DNA of 64,000 bases. Source: Geodermatophilus aquaeductus (lineage in GTDB: Bacteria > Actinomycetota > Actinomycetes > Mycobacteriales > Geodermatophilaceae). Location: NCBI RefSeq assembly GCF_900182545.1, contig NZ_FXTJ01000003.1, positions 372,001 through 436,000 of the forward strand. Direction: 5' to 3'. Shown in pieces: positions 8,127 to 16,775 of the stretch. The notes under the pieces were generated by a model, which was not told the origin of the DNA, searched no databases, and saw nothing but the letters and a program-made list of their open reading frames with translations. How positions within the stretch are numbered: position 1 is the stretch's first letter; each line of letters opens with the position of its first letter. The position numbers and the translations under genes are program-made.

Positions 8127-9686
8127 ATGTGGCGGCGCACCGACCAGGACCCGTCCGCGACGCAGGACACCGCGGCGATGCCGCGCGACGTCGAGACCCT
8201 CGAGAAGGTCGTGGAGGTCCTCGACGAGGGCGTGGCCACGGTGCTCGACGCCCACGTCGCCGTCGTCCGCACGATCCGGGAGACCTGCGGCCTCGGGTAC
8301 GGCGCCGTGTGGCTGCCCGACGGCGAGGGCGCGTTCCGGCTCGCCTGGGAGGGCGGCCCCCTCACGCCCGCGATGACCGCGACGTGGCCGGGCGACGGCC
8401 GGCTGACCGAGGCCGCGGGCCTGGGCGGGCGCGCGCTGCGCGAGCGCCGGACGGTGCACATGGACACCGCCCCGGCCGGTCGCGGCCAGTGCGTCCGCTG
8501 GGAGACCGCCTGGTCGGCCGGGGCCCGCGACGGCTGCTTCGTCCCCGCCGTCGACGACGGCCGCGTCACCGCCGTCCTCGAGTTCCACAGCGCCACGCCG
8601 CTGCCGTTCTTCGGCGTCCGCGAGGAGAAGTGGCGCACCATCACCCGCCTGCTCAACCACGCCCGCCGCGCGGCGCTGGCCACCTCGGCGCTGCGCGCGA
8701 CCCTCGACGACCGCGCGGCCGTGACCACCGTCGTCACGAGGGTCGGCGAGGCCACCGACGAGGCCTCGGCCCTGCGGACGGCGCTGGAGACCGTGCGCAC
8801 GGCCTTCGGCTGGGCCTACGGCTCCTACTGGGCGCTCGACGAGACCGAGAACGTGCTGCGCTTCCAGACCGAGTCCGGCTCGGCCGGCGAGGAGTTCCGC
8901 ACGGTCACCCTCGCGGCCAGCTTCGCCGAGGGCGTCGGGCTCTCGGGCCGGGCGTGGCAGCGCCGCGACCTGGTGTTCGTCCGCGACCTGGCCGAGGTCA
9001 CCGACTGCGTGCGCCGCCCCGCCGCCCAGCGGGCCGGCGTGAAGTCCGGCGTCTGCTTCCCGGTCACCGTGGGCGGCCGGGTCATCGGCACGATGGACTT
9101 CTTCGTCACCGAGACCATCGACCTGTCCGACTCGCGGGCCGACGCGCTGCGCAACGTGCAGCAGCTGGTCAGCCAGCGCCTGGACACCCTGCGCCGCGCC
9201 TCGGCCGACGCCGAGCGCTCCCGCGAGCTGCTCGACAGCGTCGACCGGCTGCGCGAGGCCGCCGACGCCGCCGGCCAGGTGGCCGAGAACGCCGTCGCCC
9301 AGGCCTCCACGATGACCGCCGAGGTCGCCGCCCTGACCGAGGCCTCGACGTCGATCGGCGAGGTCATCCGGATCATCTCCGGCATCGCCGACCAGACGAA
9401 CCTGCTCGCGCTCAACGCCACGATCGAGGCGGCGCGGGCCGGCGAGCTCGGCCGCGGCTTCGCCGTCGTCGCCAGCGAGGTCAAGGACCTGGCCCGGGAG
9501 ACCGCGGCGGCCACCCAGCGGGTGTCGGACCAGATCGCCGGCATCCAGGCCAGCAGTGACCAGGTCACCGCCGGCATCCACGCCACCAGCGAGGTGATCG
9601 GCCAGCTCGACGCCGTGCAGGCGCGGATCACCGACGTGCTCGAGGACCAGGTCCGGATGGCGCGGTCCATCCAGGACGCCGCCTGA
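8127..9686 (+). CDS. Soluble methyl-accepting chemotaxis protein with two GAF domains
   Basis: A 519-residue cytoplasmic chemoreceptor. There is no signal peptide or membrane helix. Two GAF sensory domains fill about residues 30-170 and 205-345 (for example [30 protein letters not shown] in the first; [19 protein letters not shown] and [19 protein letters not shown] in the second). The signalling domain (about 370-519) contains the near-invariant hairpin tip [20 protein letters not shown] and [15 protein letters not shown], and its return helix is short (about eleven heptads). No che or flagellar genes are near. GAF domains suggest sensing of a bound cofactor or internal redox/metabolic state. 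The start is not strongly fixed; ATG 8127 follows GGAGG. Confidence 0.9.
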   Translation: MWRRTDQDPSATQDTAAMPRDVETLEKVVEVLDEGVATVLDAHVAVVRTIRETCGLGYGAVWLPDGEGAFRLAWEGGPLTPAMTATWPGDGRLTEAAGLGGRALRERRTVHMDTAPAGRGQCVRWETAWSAGARDGCFVPAVDDGRVTAVLEFHSATPLPFFGVREEKWRTITRLLNHARRAALATSALRATLDDRAAVTTVVTRVGEATDEASALRTALETVRTAFGWAYGSYWALDETENVLRFQTESGSAGEEFRTVTLAASFAEGVGLSGRAWQRRDLVFVRDLAEVTDCVRRPAAQRAGVKSGVCFPVTVGGRVIGTMDFFVTETIDLSDSRADALRNVQQLVSQRLDTLRRASADAERSRELLDSVDRLREAADAAGQVAENAVAQASTMTAEVAALTEASTSIGEVIRIISGIADQTNLLALNATIEAARAGELGRGFAVVASEVKDLARETAAATQRVSDQIAGIQASSDQVTAGIHATSEVIGQLDAVQARITDVLEDQVRMARSIQDAA

Positions 9687-9701
9687 GCACGAACACAGAC
9701 A

Positions 9702-9743
9702 GCGGTGGCACGGGCCGGGCACGGGGCCGGCCCGTGCCGCCGC
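9702..9743. terminator. Bidirectional hairpin terminator
   Basis: A 17-bp stem (arms 9702-9718 and 9727-9743, one G-U pair, 8-nt loop) lies between the convergent chemoreceptor and CDGSH genes, 15 bp after the chemoreceptor stop. It can serve both directions. Confidence 0.7.
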
Positions 9744-9750
9744 ACCCCTC

Positions 9751-10068
9751 TCAGTCGGTGTCGGGCCGGCGGGCCTGACGCAGGATGGCCGCGGCCGGCC
9801 GGGGCCGGCTCGGCGCGCTCGGCGCGGAGAACCCCGAGCGCTTGTGGCTGCCGTCGCAGAAGGGCTTGATGCCGGACTTGCCGCACCGGCACAGGGCGAC
9901 CGTCTTCCGGCCGGGGTCGATCTCGGCGCCGTCCTGGTCGACCAGCCGGAAGTCCCCGCGCACGATCAGCGGCCCGTCGCGGTAGGGCGTGATGGTCGCC
10001 GCCCCCTCGGCGGGCAGGTCGGCGGGCAGGTCGGCGTCGGGGAGGTCGTCGGCGGCGGCTGAGCTCAC
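9751..10068 (-). CDS. CDGSH iron-sulfur domain protein
   Basis: A 105-residue protein with a single CDGSH-type [2Fe-2S] site: CRCGKSGIKPFCDGSHKRSG gives the three cysteines and one histidine that bind the cluster. Upstream is a predicted beta domain (ITPYRDGPLIVRGDFRLV) that is common in the actinobacterial version. The GTG at 10068 is used as start but has only a poorly spaced GGGGGA before it; GTGs slightly upstream are also in frame. Downstream of glnE in the same direction, 43 bp apart. Role in electron transfer or redox sensing is inferred from the family. Confidence 0.85.
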   Translation of the reverse strand: MSSAAADDLPDADLPADLPAEGAATITPYRDGPLIVRGDFRLVDQDGAEIDPGRKTVALCRCGKSGIKPFCDGSHKRSGFSAPSAPSRPRPAAAILRQARRPDTD

Positions 10069-10111
10069 TCCCCCAGCGTGCCCCGCGCGCGCCACCGGCA
10101 CACCCGGCGGG

Positions 10112-13100
10112 TCACCCGGCCGGCTGGCCGTAGAAGACCTGCTCGACGACGCCGCGGGCGTGCCGGGTGGTGCGCCGGTAGTCGTCGAGGAACTGCCCGG
10201 GGTCGACGTCGGCGCCGTGGCCGCTGGCCCGCGCGACGCCGGCCAGCTCCAGCCCGGGCCGCGGCAGCTGGTCGCCGGGGCGCCCGCGGACGAGGAAGAC
10301 GGCGTTGCGGGCGCGGCTGGCCAGCTCCCACGCGTCGCGCAGCGCCCCGGCCTGCTCCGCGCCCAGCAGCTCGGCGGCGGGCAGCTCGGTGAGCGCGTCG
10401 ACGGTGGAGGGCGTCCGCAGCGCCGGCACCGCGGCGGCGTGCTGCAGCTGCAGGAGCTGCACGGTCCACTCGACGTCGGCCAGGCCGCCGCGGCCGAGCT
10501 TGGTGTGGGTGGCCGGGTCGGCACCGCGCGGCAGCCGCTCGCGCTCGACGCGGGCCTTGATGCGGCGGATCTCGGCGACCTGCTCGGCCGACAGGCCCGC
10601 CTCCGGGTAGCGCAGCGGGTCGACCAGCTCCATGAACGCCGCGCCCAGCTCCGGGCTGCCGGCCACCGGCGCCGCGCGCAGCAGCGCCTGCACCTCCCAC
10701 ACCGACACCCAGCGCTCGTAGTACTCGCGGAAGGCGTCGAGGCTGCGGACCAGCGCGCCCTGGCGACCCTCGGGCCGCAGGTCGGCGTCGACCTCGAAGG
10801 CGGGGTCGGGCGCGGGCTCGCCGAGCAGCCGGCGCAGCGTGTGGGCGACCGCGTTCGCCGCCTGCGTCGCCCGGCCCTCCTCGGCGCCCGCCCGCGGGCG
10901 GTGGACGAAGAGGACGTCGGCGTCGGAGCCGTAGCCCATCTCCCCGCCGCCGAGCCGGCCCATGCCGATGACGGCGAGCTCCATGGGCACGTCGGCGGGG
11001 GCGGTGCCGGTCTCCCGCGCCCACGCCCGGACGGCGACGTCGAGCCCGGCCTGCAGCGTGGCCACGGCGACGTCGGTGAGCGCCTGCCCGACCCGGACGA
11101 CGTCGAGGCGGCCGAGCAGGTCGGCCGAGGCGATCCGCAGCAGCTCCTGGCGGCGCAGCCCGCGGATCACGCGGATGCCGGCCTGCGGGTCGGGCGCGCG
11201 CCCGGCCGCGGCGCGCCAGGCCCCGGCCAACGAGGCGGCGCCGCGCGGCTCGAGCTCGTCGTCGTCGGCGAGGATGCGCAGCGCCTCGGGGGTGCGGGTG
11301 ATCAGCGCGGCCACGTACCGGCTGGAGCCGAGCAGCCGGGCCAGCCGCTCGGCCACCTGGCCCTCGTCGCGCAGCAGCCGCAGGTACCACTGGTTGCCGC
11401 CGAGCGCCTCGCTCACCTGCCGGTAGGCCAGCAGGCCGGCGTCGGGGTCGGCGCAGTCGGCGAGGGTCTGCAGCACCACCGGCAGCAGGTAGCGCTGCAT
11501 CGACGCCGACCGCGACACCCCGCCGGTGAGCGCGCCCATGTGCCGCAGCGCGCCCTGCGGGTCGCCGAACCCGAGCGCGCGCAGCCAGTCGCCGGCGGCC
11601 TTGCTGCCCAGCTGCGCGGCCTCGGCCGGCACCTTGGCCACCGCCGACAGCAGCGGCCGGTAGAAGAGCTTCTCGTGCAGCCGGCGCACCTCGCGGGTGT
11701 GCAGGTTCAGCTCGGCGCGCAGCACGTCGACGGCGGTGCCGCGGGCGTCGGGCTTGTAGCCCATCGAGCGGGCCAGCCAGCGCAGCTGCTGCTCGTCGGT
11801 GGGCAGCAGGTGGGTGCGCCGCAGCCGCAGCAGCTGCAGCCGGTGCTCGACGGTGCGCAGGAAGCGGTAGGAGGCGATGAGGGTGTCGGCGTCGTCGCGG
11901 CCGACGTAGCCGCCGGCCCGCAGCGCGGTCAGCGCCGGGAGCGTGCCGCCCACCCGCAGCCGGACGTCGACCCGCCCGTGCACGAGCTGCAGCAGCTGGA
12001 CGGCGAACTCGACGTCGCGCAGGCCGCCGCGGCCCAGCTTGAGCTCCCGGTCGGCCTGCCCCGGCGGGATGTTGTCCTCCACCCGCCGCCGCATGGCCTG
12101 CACCTCGGCGACGAAGCCCGGCCGGTCGCCGGCCTGCCACACCATCGGGAACAGCTCGTCGACGTAGGACCGCCCGAGGTCGGGGTCGCCGGCCACCGGG
12201 CGCATCTTCAGCAGCGCCTGGAACTCCCAGGTGCTCGCCCACTGGCGGTAGTAGGCGGCGTGGTTGGCCAGCGTGCGCACCAGGGCGCCGGCCTTGCCCT
12301 CGGGGCGCAGCGCCGCGTCGACCTCCCACGCCGCCTCGCGGCAGATCCGCATGAGCGCGGCGGCCACCCGGGTGGCGCTCTGCAGCGCCGGCGCCTCGGG
12401 GTCGCTGGGGTCGACCGGCTCGGCGACGAACACGACGTCGACGTCGCTGACGTAGTTGAGCTCGCGGCCGCCGGTCTTGCCGAGCGCGATGACCGCCAGC
12501 CGGCAGGCCGCCGCGGTGTCGGGTTGCTCGGCGACGGCGAGCGCGAGCCCGGCGGTGAGCACCGCGGCGGCGACGTCGGCGAGCTCGGCGGCGACGTCCT
12601 CGGCCGACAGGCCCTCGCCGAGGTCGCGCCCCGCCAGGCTCAGCACCGCCCGCCGGTAGGCCAGCCGGAGCGCGGCGACCCGCTGCGGGGAGGCGTCGGG
12701 CGCCGCCTTCCCGAGCCGGACGCCCCACGGCGGGTCGTCGGGGTCGGCGCCGACGGCGGCCAGCATGTCCCGCTCGAGCGCGTAGGCGGCCGGGCGCACC
12801 TGGCCGCGGTCCTCGTCGTCGAGGACCGTCCAGTCCCCGGGGTGGGCGGCGAGGTGGTCGGCCAGGCCCGCGCTGGCCCCGAGCACCGCGAGCAGCCGGC
12901 TGCGCAGCGCCGCGGAGCCGCGCAGCCGGGCGAGCAGGGCCGCGGCGGCGGCGCCGTCGGGGTCGGCGGCGTCGAGGGCCTCGACCAGGCGGGACAGCGA
13001 GCGGACGGCGAGGTCGGGGTCGCCGGCGCGGGCCAGCGCGGAGACGACCGGCGCGGCCTCGGGGTCGGCCGGCTCGTTGCGGTCGAGGTCCCACAGCCCC

Positions 13101-13204
13101 AGGGCGGGGTCGGACAGCAGCAGGGCGGCCTTCTCGCCGTCCTCGAAGCCGAAGCGGGCCAGCCGCACGACCGCGCGGCGGGGCACCTCCCGAGCGGTGG
13201 TCAC
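10112..13204 (-). CDS. glnE: Bifunctional glutamine synthetase adenylyltransferase/deadenylase
   Basis: Modifies glutamine synthetase: adenylylates it when nitrogen is plentiful and removes AMP when nitrogen is scarce. Length (1030 residues) is normal. Two nucleotidyltransferase domains are visible, the N-terminal one with GKTGGRELNYVSDVDVVFV and the C-terminal one with MGRLGGGEMGYGSDADVLFV, each followed by a GlnD-type helical segment (KLGRGGLRDVEFAVQLLQL and KLGRGGLADVEWTVQLLQL). GTG at 13204 lies 4 bp after the stop of the amidotransferase gene, so the two are co-translated. Order glnA2-amidotransferase-glnE resembles the mycobacterial glnA2-glnE neighbourhood. A glnA1 target is not in the window. 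Confidence 0.96.
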   Translation of the reverse strand: MTTAREVPRRAVVRLARFGFEDGEKAALLLSDPALGLWDLDRNEPADPEAAPVVSALARAGDPDLAVRSLSRLVEALDAADPDGAAAAALLARLRGSAALRSRLLAVLGASAGLADHLAAHPGDWTVLDDEDRGQVRPAAYALERDMLAAVGADPDDPPWGVRLGKAAPDASPQRVAALRLAYRRAVLSLAGRDLGEGLSAEDVAAELADVAAAVLTAGLALAVAEQPDTAAACRLAVIALGKTGGRELNYVSDVDVVFVAEPVDPSDPEAPALQSATRVAAALMRICREAAWEVDAALRPEGKAGALVRTLANHAAYYRQWASTWEFQALLKMRPVAGDPDLGRSYVDELFPMVWQAGDRPGFVAEVQAMRRRVEDNIPPGQADRELKLGRGGLRDVEFAVQLLQLVHGRVDVRLRVGGTLPALTALRAGGYVGRDDADTLIASYRFLRTVEHRLQLLRLRRTHLLPTDEQQLRWLARSMGYKPDARGTAVDVLRAELNLHTREVRRLHEKLFYRPLLSAVAKVPAEAAQLGSKAAGDWLRALGFGDPQGALRHMGALTGGVSRSASMQRYLLPVVLQTLADCADPDAGLLAYRQVSEALGGNQWYLRLLRDEGQVAERLARLLGSSRYVAALITRTPEALRILADDDELEPRGAASLAGAWRAAAGRAPDPQAGIRVIRGLRRQELLRIASADLLGRLDVVRVGQALTDVAVATLQAGLDVAVRAWARETGTAPADVPMELAVIGMGRLGGGEMGYGSDADVLFVHRPRAGAEEGRATQAANAVAHTLRRLLGEPAPDPAFEVDADLRPEGRQGALVRSLDAFREYYERWVSVWEVQALLRAAPVAGSPELGAAFMELVDPLRYPEAGLSAEQVAEIRRIKARVERERLPRGADPATHTKLGRGGLADVEWTVQLLQLQHAAAVPALRTPSTVDALTELPAAELLGAEQAGALRDAWELASRARNAVFLVRGRPGDQLPRPGLELAGVARASGHGADVDPGQFLDDYRRTTRHARGVVEQVFYGQPAG

Positions 13205-13208
13205 CGGG

Positions 13209-13946
13209 TCAGACCGCGGCGCCGCGGGCCGCGCGCACCAGGTCGGCGAAGCGGGCGGCGAACGGCGCCCAGACCTCCTCGAGGTCGGGGTGCACGGCGG
13301 CGGCGCGCTCGGCCACGGTCGCGGCGTCGAACGGGGTGGAGGCGACACCCTCGGGGTCGCTGTCGGCCCAGCGCCGCACGATCTCCGGCGTCGTCTCGAC
13401 GTGGAACTGCAGCCCGTAGGCCGCGCGGCCGACGCGGAAGGCCTGGTGGGCGTAGCGCACGCCGCTGGCCAGCAGGGTGGCGCCGGCGGGCAGCTCGCTG
13501 ATCTCGTCGTGGTGCCACTGCACGACGTCGGGGCTCAGCGGCACCGCGGCGAACAGCGGGTCGGTCTCGGCGGCGTCGCGCCGCGCGACCAGCGCGGCGC
13601 CGACCTCGGGCCCGTCGGCGCCGACCCGCACCCGGCCGCCGCCGGCCTGCGCCATCAGCTGCGCGGCGAGGCAGACGCCCAGCGCCGGGGCGCCGTCGGC
13701 CAGGGCGCGGGCGAGCAGCGCGCGCACCGGACCCAGGCCGCTGACCGCGTCGTCGTCGAGGCTGGACTGCGGGCCGCCGGTGACCAGCAGCCCGTCGTAC
13801 CCGGACAGGTCGGCGGGGACGTCGTCGCCGGCGTCGAGGTGCCGCTCGTCGAGGTCGAGGCCGGCGGCGCGCAGCCACTCCCCCAGACGGGCGGGCGGGG
13901 CGGTGTCGCTGGGCACGACGACGAGCAGGCGGGGGCGGTCCGGCAC
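13209..13946 (-). CDS. Class I glutamine amidotransferase-like protein
   Basis: A 245-residue stand-alone class I glutamine amidotransferase related to the GuaA glutaminase domain. The catalytic triad is C92 (ALGVCLAAQL), H182 and E184 (LQFHVETTPE); the oxyanion strand is LLVTGGPQSS. It lacks any synthetase domain, so its acceptor is unknown; gamma-glutamyl compound hydrolysis is an alternative in this family. GTG at 13946. It sits between glnA2 and glnE, 4 bp before glnE, which points to a link with glutamine pools. Upstream, a very large palindrome separates it from glnA2. Confidence 0.85.
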   Translation of the reverse strand: MPDRPRLLVVVPSDTAPPARLGEWLRAAGLDLDERHLDAGDDVPADLSGYDGLLVTGGPQSSLDDDAVSGLGPVRALLARALADGAPALGVCLAAQLMAQAGGGRVRVGADGPEVGAALVARRDAAETDPLFAAVPLSPDVVQWHHDEISELPAGATLLASGVRYAHQAFRVGRAAYGLQFHVETTPEIVRRWADSDPEGVASTPFDAATVAERAAAVHPDLEEVWAPFAARFADLVRAARGAAV

Positions 13947-13987
13947 GTGTCCGAGCCTAGTTCCGCCTCACCGCCCTGCCCGGCAGG

Positions 13988-14063
13988 ACCGCTCCGGGGG
14001 TGTTCTCCGTGCTCCTGCGGTCCTGCAGGACCGCAGGAGCACGAGGAACACCGTCAGAGCGGT
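13988..14063. terminator. 76-bp imperfect palindrome behind glnA2
   Basis: All pairs share one centre, between 14025 and 14026. A perfect 36-bp palindrome (14008-14043) is extended to 13999-14052 with two mismatched pairs, then by a further 7-bp pair of arms (13988-13994 with 14057-14063). It starts 13 bp after the glnA2 stop. The simplest reading is a very strong intrinsic terminator without a U-tract; a perfect zero-loop palindrome would also extrude as a cruciform or bind a dimeric protein. Confidence 0.7.
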
Positions 14064-14075
14064 GCGCGCCGGCCC

Positions 14076-15425
14076 CTACAGCCCCGGCAGGTAGCGCTTG
14101 AGCTCGAAGGGCGTCACGTTCTGCCGGTAGGAGTTGAACTCCTCCCACTTGTTGCGGAGGAAGAACTCGAACACGTGCTCGCCGAGGGTCTCGGCCACGA
14201 GCTCGCTGCCCTGCATCGCGGTCAGCGCCTCGCCGAGGGAGACCGGCAGGTCCTCGTAGCCGGCCGCGCGCCGCTCGGTGTCGGTGAGCGACCAGACGTC
14301 GTCCTCGGCCTCCGGCGGCAGCTCGTAGCCCTTCTCGATGCCCCGCAGACCGGCGGCCAGCAGGACGGCGAAGGTGAGGTAGGGGTTGCACGCGGAGTCC
14401 GGCGAGCGGACCTCGACCCGCGCCGACTGGCCCTTGTTCGGCTTGTACGAGGGCAGCCGCACCAGCGCCGAGCGGTTGGCCCGGCCCCACGTGGCCGCCG
14501 TCGGCGCCTCGGTGCCGGCCAGCAGCCGCCGGTAGGAGTTGACCGTCTGGTTGGTGACGGCGGTGAACTCGCGGGCGTGGGTGAGCAGGCCCGCGATGAA
14601 CTGGCGCCCGGTGGTCGACAGCCGGATCGGGTCGGCCGGGTCGTGGAAGGCGTTGCGGTCGCCCTCGAACAGCGACACGTGCGTGTGCATCGCCGAGCCG
14701 GCCAGCTCGGTGAACGGCTTGGGCATGAACGTGGCGTGCACGCCCTGGGCGAGGGCGACCTCCCGGACCACGTGCCGCAGCGTCATCACGTTGTCGGCCA
14801 TCGACAGCGCGTCGGCGTAGCGCAGGTCGATCTCCTGCTGGCCGGGCGCGACCTCGTGGTGGCTGAACTCGACCGAGATGCCCATCGCCTCGAGCGCGAA
14901 GACCGCCTCGCGGCGGAAGTCGTGCGCCACGTTGTGCGTGGACAGGTCGAAGTAGCCGCCGTTGTCGGCGGGCTCGGGCGGGCGGCCGTCGGTCGGGAGG
15001 TCCTTGAGCAGGAAGAACTCGACCTCGGGGTGGGTGTAGAAGGTGAACCCCATGTCGGCGGCCTTGCCGAGCGCCCGGCGCAGCACGTGCCGCGGGTCGG
15101 CCCACGACGGCGACCCGTCGGGCAGCGTGATGTCGCAGAACATCCGGGCGGTGTCGCTGGCCTGGCCCTTCGACGCCGGCATCACCTGGAAGGTGGCCGG
15201 GTCGGGCTTGGCGAGCATGTCCGACTCGTAGACGCGCGCGAAGCCCTCGATCGCCGAGCCGTCGAAGCCGATGCCCTCGGCGAAGGCCGCCTCGATCTCG
15301 GCCGGCGCGACGGCGACCGCCTTGAGGTAGCCGGAGACGTCGGTGAACCACAGCCGCACGAAGCGGATGTCGCGTTCCTCCAGGGTGCGCAGGACGAACT
15401 CCTGCTGTCGGTCCATGCTGGCCAT
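14076..15425 (-). CDS. glnA2: Glutamine synthetase type I, GlnA2-like
   Basis: A 449-residue glutamine synthetase (glutamate + ammonia + ATP to glutamine). Family blocks in order: RLWFTDVSGYLKAV near the start, GIGFDGSAIEGF, FYTHPEVEFFLL (metal ligands), HHEVAPGQQEID, FMPKPFTELAGSAMHTHVSL (ammonia and metal site), NRSALVRLPSYKPN and RVEVRSPDSACNPYL. Length and sequence fit the actinobacterial GlnA2 group next to glnE rather than the main GlnA1. I do not see the typical tyrosine adenylylation loop near the C-terminus, so control by the nearby GlnE is uncertain. ATG 15425 (MASMDRQQ) is used; GGA lies about 10 nt upstream. Confidence 0.93.
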   Translation of the reverse strand: MASMDRQQEFVLRTLEERDIRFVRLWFTDVSGYLKAVAVAPAEIEAAFAEGIGFDGSAIEGFARVYESDMLAKPDPATFQVMPASKGQASDTARMFCDITLPDGSPSWADPRHVLRRALGKAADMGFTFYTHPEVEFFLLKDLPTDGRPPEPADNGGYFDLSTHNVAHDFRREAVFALEAMGISVEFSHHEVAPGQQEIDLRYADALSMADNVMTLRHVVREVALAQGVHATFMPKPFTELAGSAMHTHVSLFEGDRNAFHDPADPIRLSTTGRQFIAGLLTHAREFTAVTNQTVNSYRRLLAGTEAPTAATWGRANRSALVRLPSYKPNKGQSARVEVRSPDSACNPYLTFAVLLAAGLRGIEKGYELPPEAEDDVWSLTDTERRAAGYEDLPVSLGEALTAMQGSELVAETLGEHVFEFFLRNKWEEFNSYRQNVTPFELKRYLPGL

Positions 15426-15466
15426 GATCGGGTCCGCTCGTTTCCGGGTCGTGTCGTCGGTGCACA

Positions 15467-15487
15467 GCCTGCCCGGTCGGGGCAGGC
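15467..15487 (-). terminator. Short hairpin between the reductase and glnA2
   Basis: GCCTGCCC (15467-15474) pairs with GGGCAGGC (15480-15487) over a 5-nt loop. Lying 38 bp beyond the reductase stop and 42 bp before glnA2, it is a candidate terminator of the folE-reductase transcript, though it could also be a glnA2 leader hairpin. Confidence 0.4.
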
Positions 15488-15524
15488 CGCACACCGGCAG
15501 CCGGCACCGTGTCGCGGTCGCCGG

Positions 15525-16745
15525 TCAGACGACGAGCGACTCCAGGGGCGCGTCCGGATCGGCGAGCGCGGCGGCCGGGACGCGCTGACGGCTGCGGACG
15601 AGCGCCTGCAGCGGCGCGGTGACGTCCCAGACGTCGACGTTCATCGCCGCGGTGACGTGACCGTCGGACGTCCAGAAGGCGATGAAACCGCCGTCCTCCG
15701 GGTCGCCGCGGCAGACGACCGTGTCCCCGGGTCCGCTCAGCCCGGAGTACTCCATCCCCAGGTCGTACTGGTCGGTGAAGAAGTAGGGCACGCGGTCGTA
15801 CGTGACGTCCTGCCCGAGCATCGAGCGCGCCGCGGCCGGCCCGCCGTGCAGCGCGTTGGCCCAGTGCTCCACGCGCAGGTGCCGGCCGTAGAGCAGGGAG
15901 AAGGACGCCGCGACGTCGCCGGCCGCGAACACACCCGGCGCGGAGGCCCGCAGGGCGTGGTCGGTGACCACCCCGTTGTCGACCTCGAGCCCCGCCGACG
16001 CCGCCAGCTGCGTGTGCGGGACGGCGCCGATGCCCACGACCACCAGGTCCGCGGGCAGCCCCACGTCCCGGTCGGTCACCACCGCGGTGACCCGGCCGCC
16101 GGCGCCCCGGATCTCCCGCACGGTCGTCCCGGTGAGCAGGTCGACGCCGTGCTGCCGGTGCAGGCGGGCGAAGACCTCGCCCATCCGCTGCCCCAGCACC
16201 GCGTGCAGCGGCGTCGGCTGCGGCTCGACGACGGTGACCGCGTTGCCGCGGGAACGGGCGGCCGCCGCCACCTCCAGCCCGATCCACCCCCCACCCACGA
16301 CCACGAGCTGCCGTCCGCCGTCGGCGAGGTCGGCCCTCAGCCGGTCGGCGTCGGCCAGGGTCCGCAGGTACCGGACGCCGTCCAGGTCGGCCCCGCGGAC
16401 GGGCAGCCGCCGGGCCGACGCCCCGGTGGCGAGCAGCAGCCGGTCGTAGGCCATCTCCTCCCCCGTCGCCAGCTCGACGCGGCGCGCGGCGACGTCGAGG
16501 CCGACGGCGGCCACGCCGGTCCGGAGCTCGACGTCGTTCGCCTCGTACCAGCCGGGCTCGTGCACGCGGGCGCTCTCCCGCTCCGCGCTGCCGAGCAGGT
16601 ACCCCTTCGACAGCGGTGGCCGCTCGTAGGGCAGCTCCGGTTCTCCGGCGACCAGCACCACCCGGCCGTCGAAGCCCTCCGCGCGCAGGGTCTCGGCCGC
16701 CTTGGCGCCGGCCAGACCCCCACCGACCAGGACGATCGTCTCCAC
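15525..16745 (-). CDS. NAD(P)/FAD ferredoxin-reductase-type oxidoreductase
   Basis: A 406-residue flavoprotein of the ferredoxin/rhodocoxin reductase family that moves electrons from NAD(P)H to an iron-sulfur partner. FAD-binding Rossmann motif VLVGGGLAGAKAAETLR is at residues 5-21, the NAD(P)-binding one is LVVVGGGWIGLEVAAAARSR, and GVFAAGDVAA closes the FAD domain. The C-terminal reductase domain begins near YFFTDQYDLGMEYSG. It follows folE by 30 bp in the same direction, so both are probably on one transcript controlled by the Fe-S regulator upstream. No ferredoxin gene is adjacent, which leaves the electron acceptor open. Confidence 0.9.
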   Translation of the reverse strand: METIVLVGGGLAGAKAAETLRAEGFDGRVVLVAGEPELPYERPPLSKGYLLGSAERESARVHEPGWYEANDVELRTGVAAVGLDVAARRVELATGEEMAYDRLLLATGASARRLPVRGADLDGVRYLRTLADADRLRADLADGGRQLVVVGGGWIGLEVAAAARSRGNAVTVVEPQPTPLHAVLGQRMGEVFARLHRQHGVDLLTGTTVREIRGAGGRVTAVVTDRDVGLPADLVVVGIGAVPHTQLAASAGLEVDNGVVTDHALRASAPGVFAAGDVAASFSLLYGRHLRVEHWANALHGGPAAARSMLGQDVTYDRVPYFFTDQYDLGMEYSGLSGPGDTVVCRGDPEDGGFIAFWTSDGHVTAAMNVDVWDVTAPLQALVRSRQRVPAAALADPDAPLESLVV

Positions 16746-16775
16746 GGCTCCTCCTCCCGGGTCCGGGTCCCGGCG

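Noticed and set aside
6830-8800. Very long open frame on the minus strand opposite the redox enzyme and chemoreceptor genes
   Set aside because: Its translation is low-complexity Arg/Ala/Gly/Pro without any domain, while the plus-strand frames give full enzyme and receptor motifs. Long antisense frames are expected at this GC content.
9989-13501. Plus-strand open frame of more than 1100 codons opposite glnE
   Set aside because: Composition is antisense-like (Gly/Arg/Ala/Gln/Val repeats); the minus strand encodes an intact GlnE.
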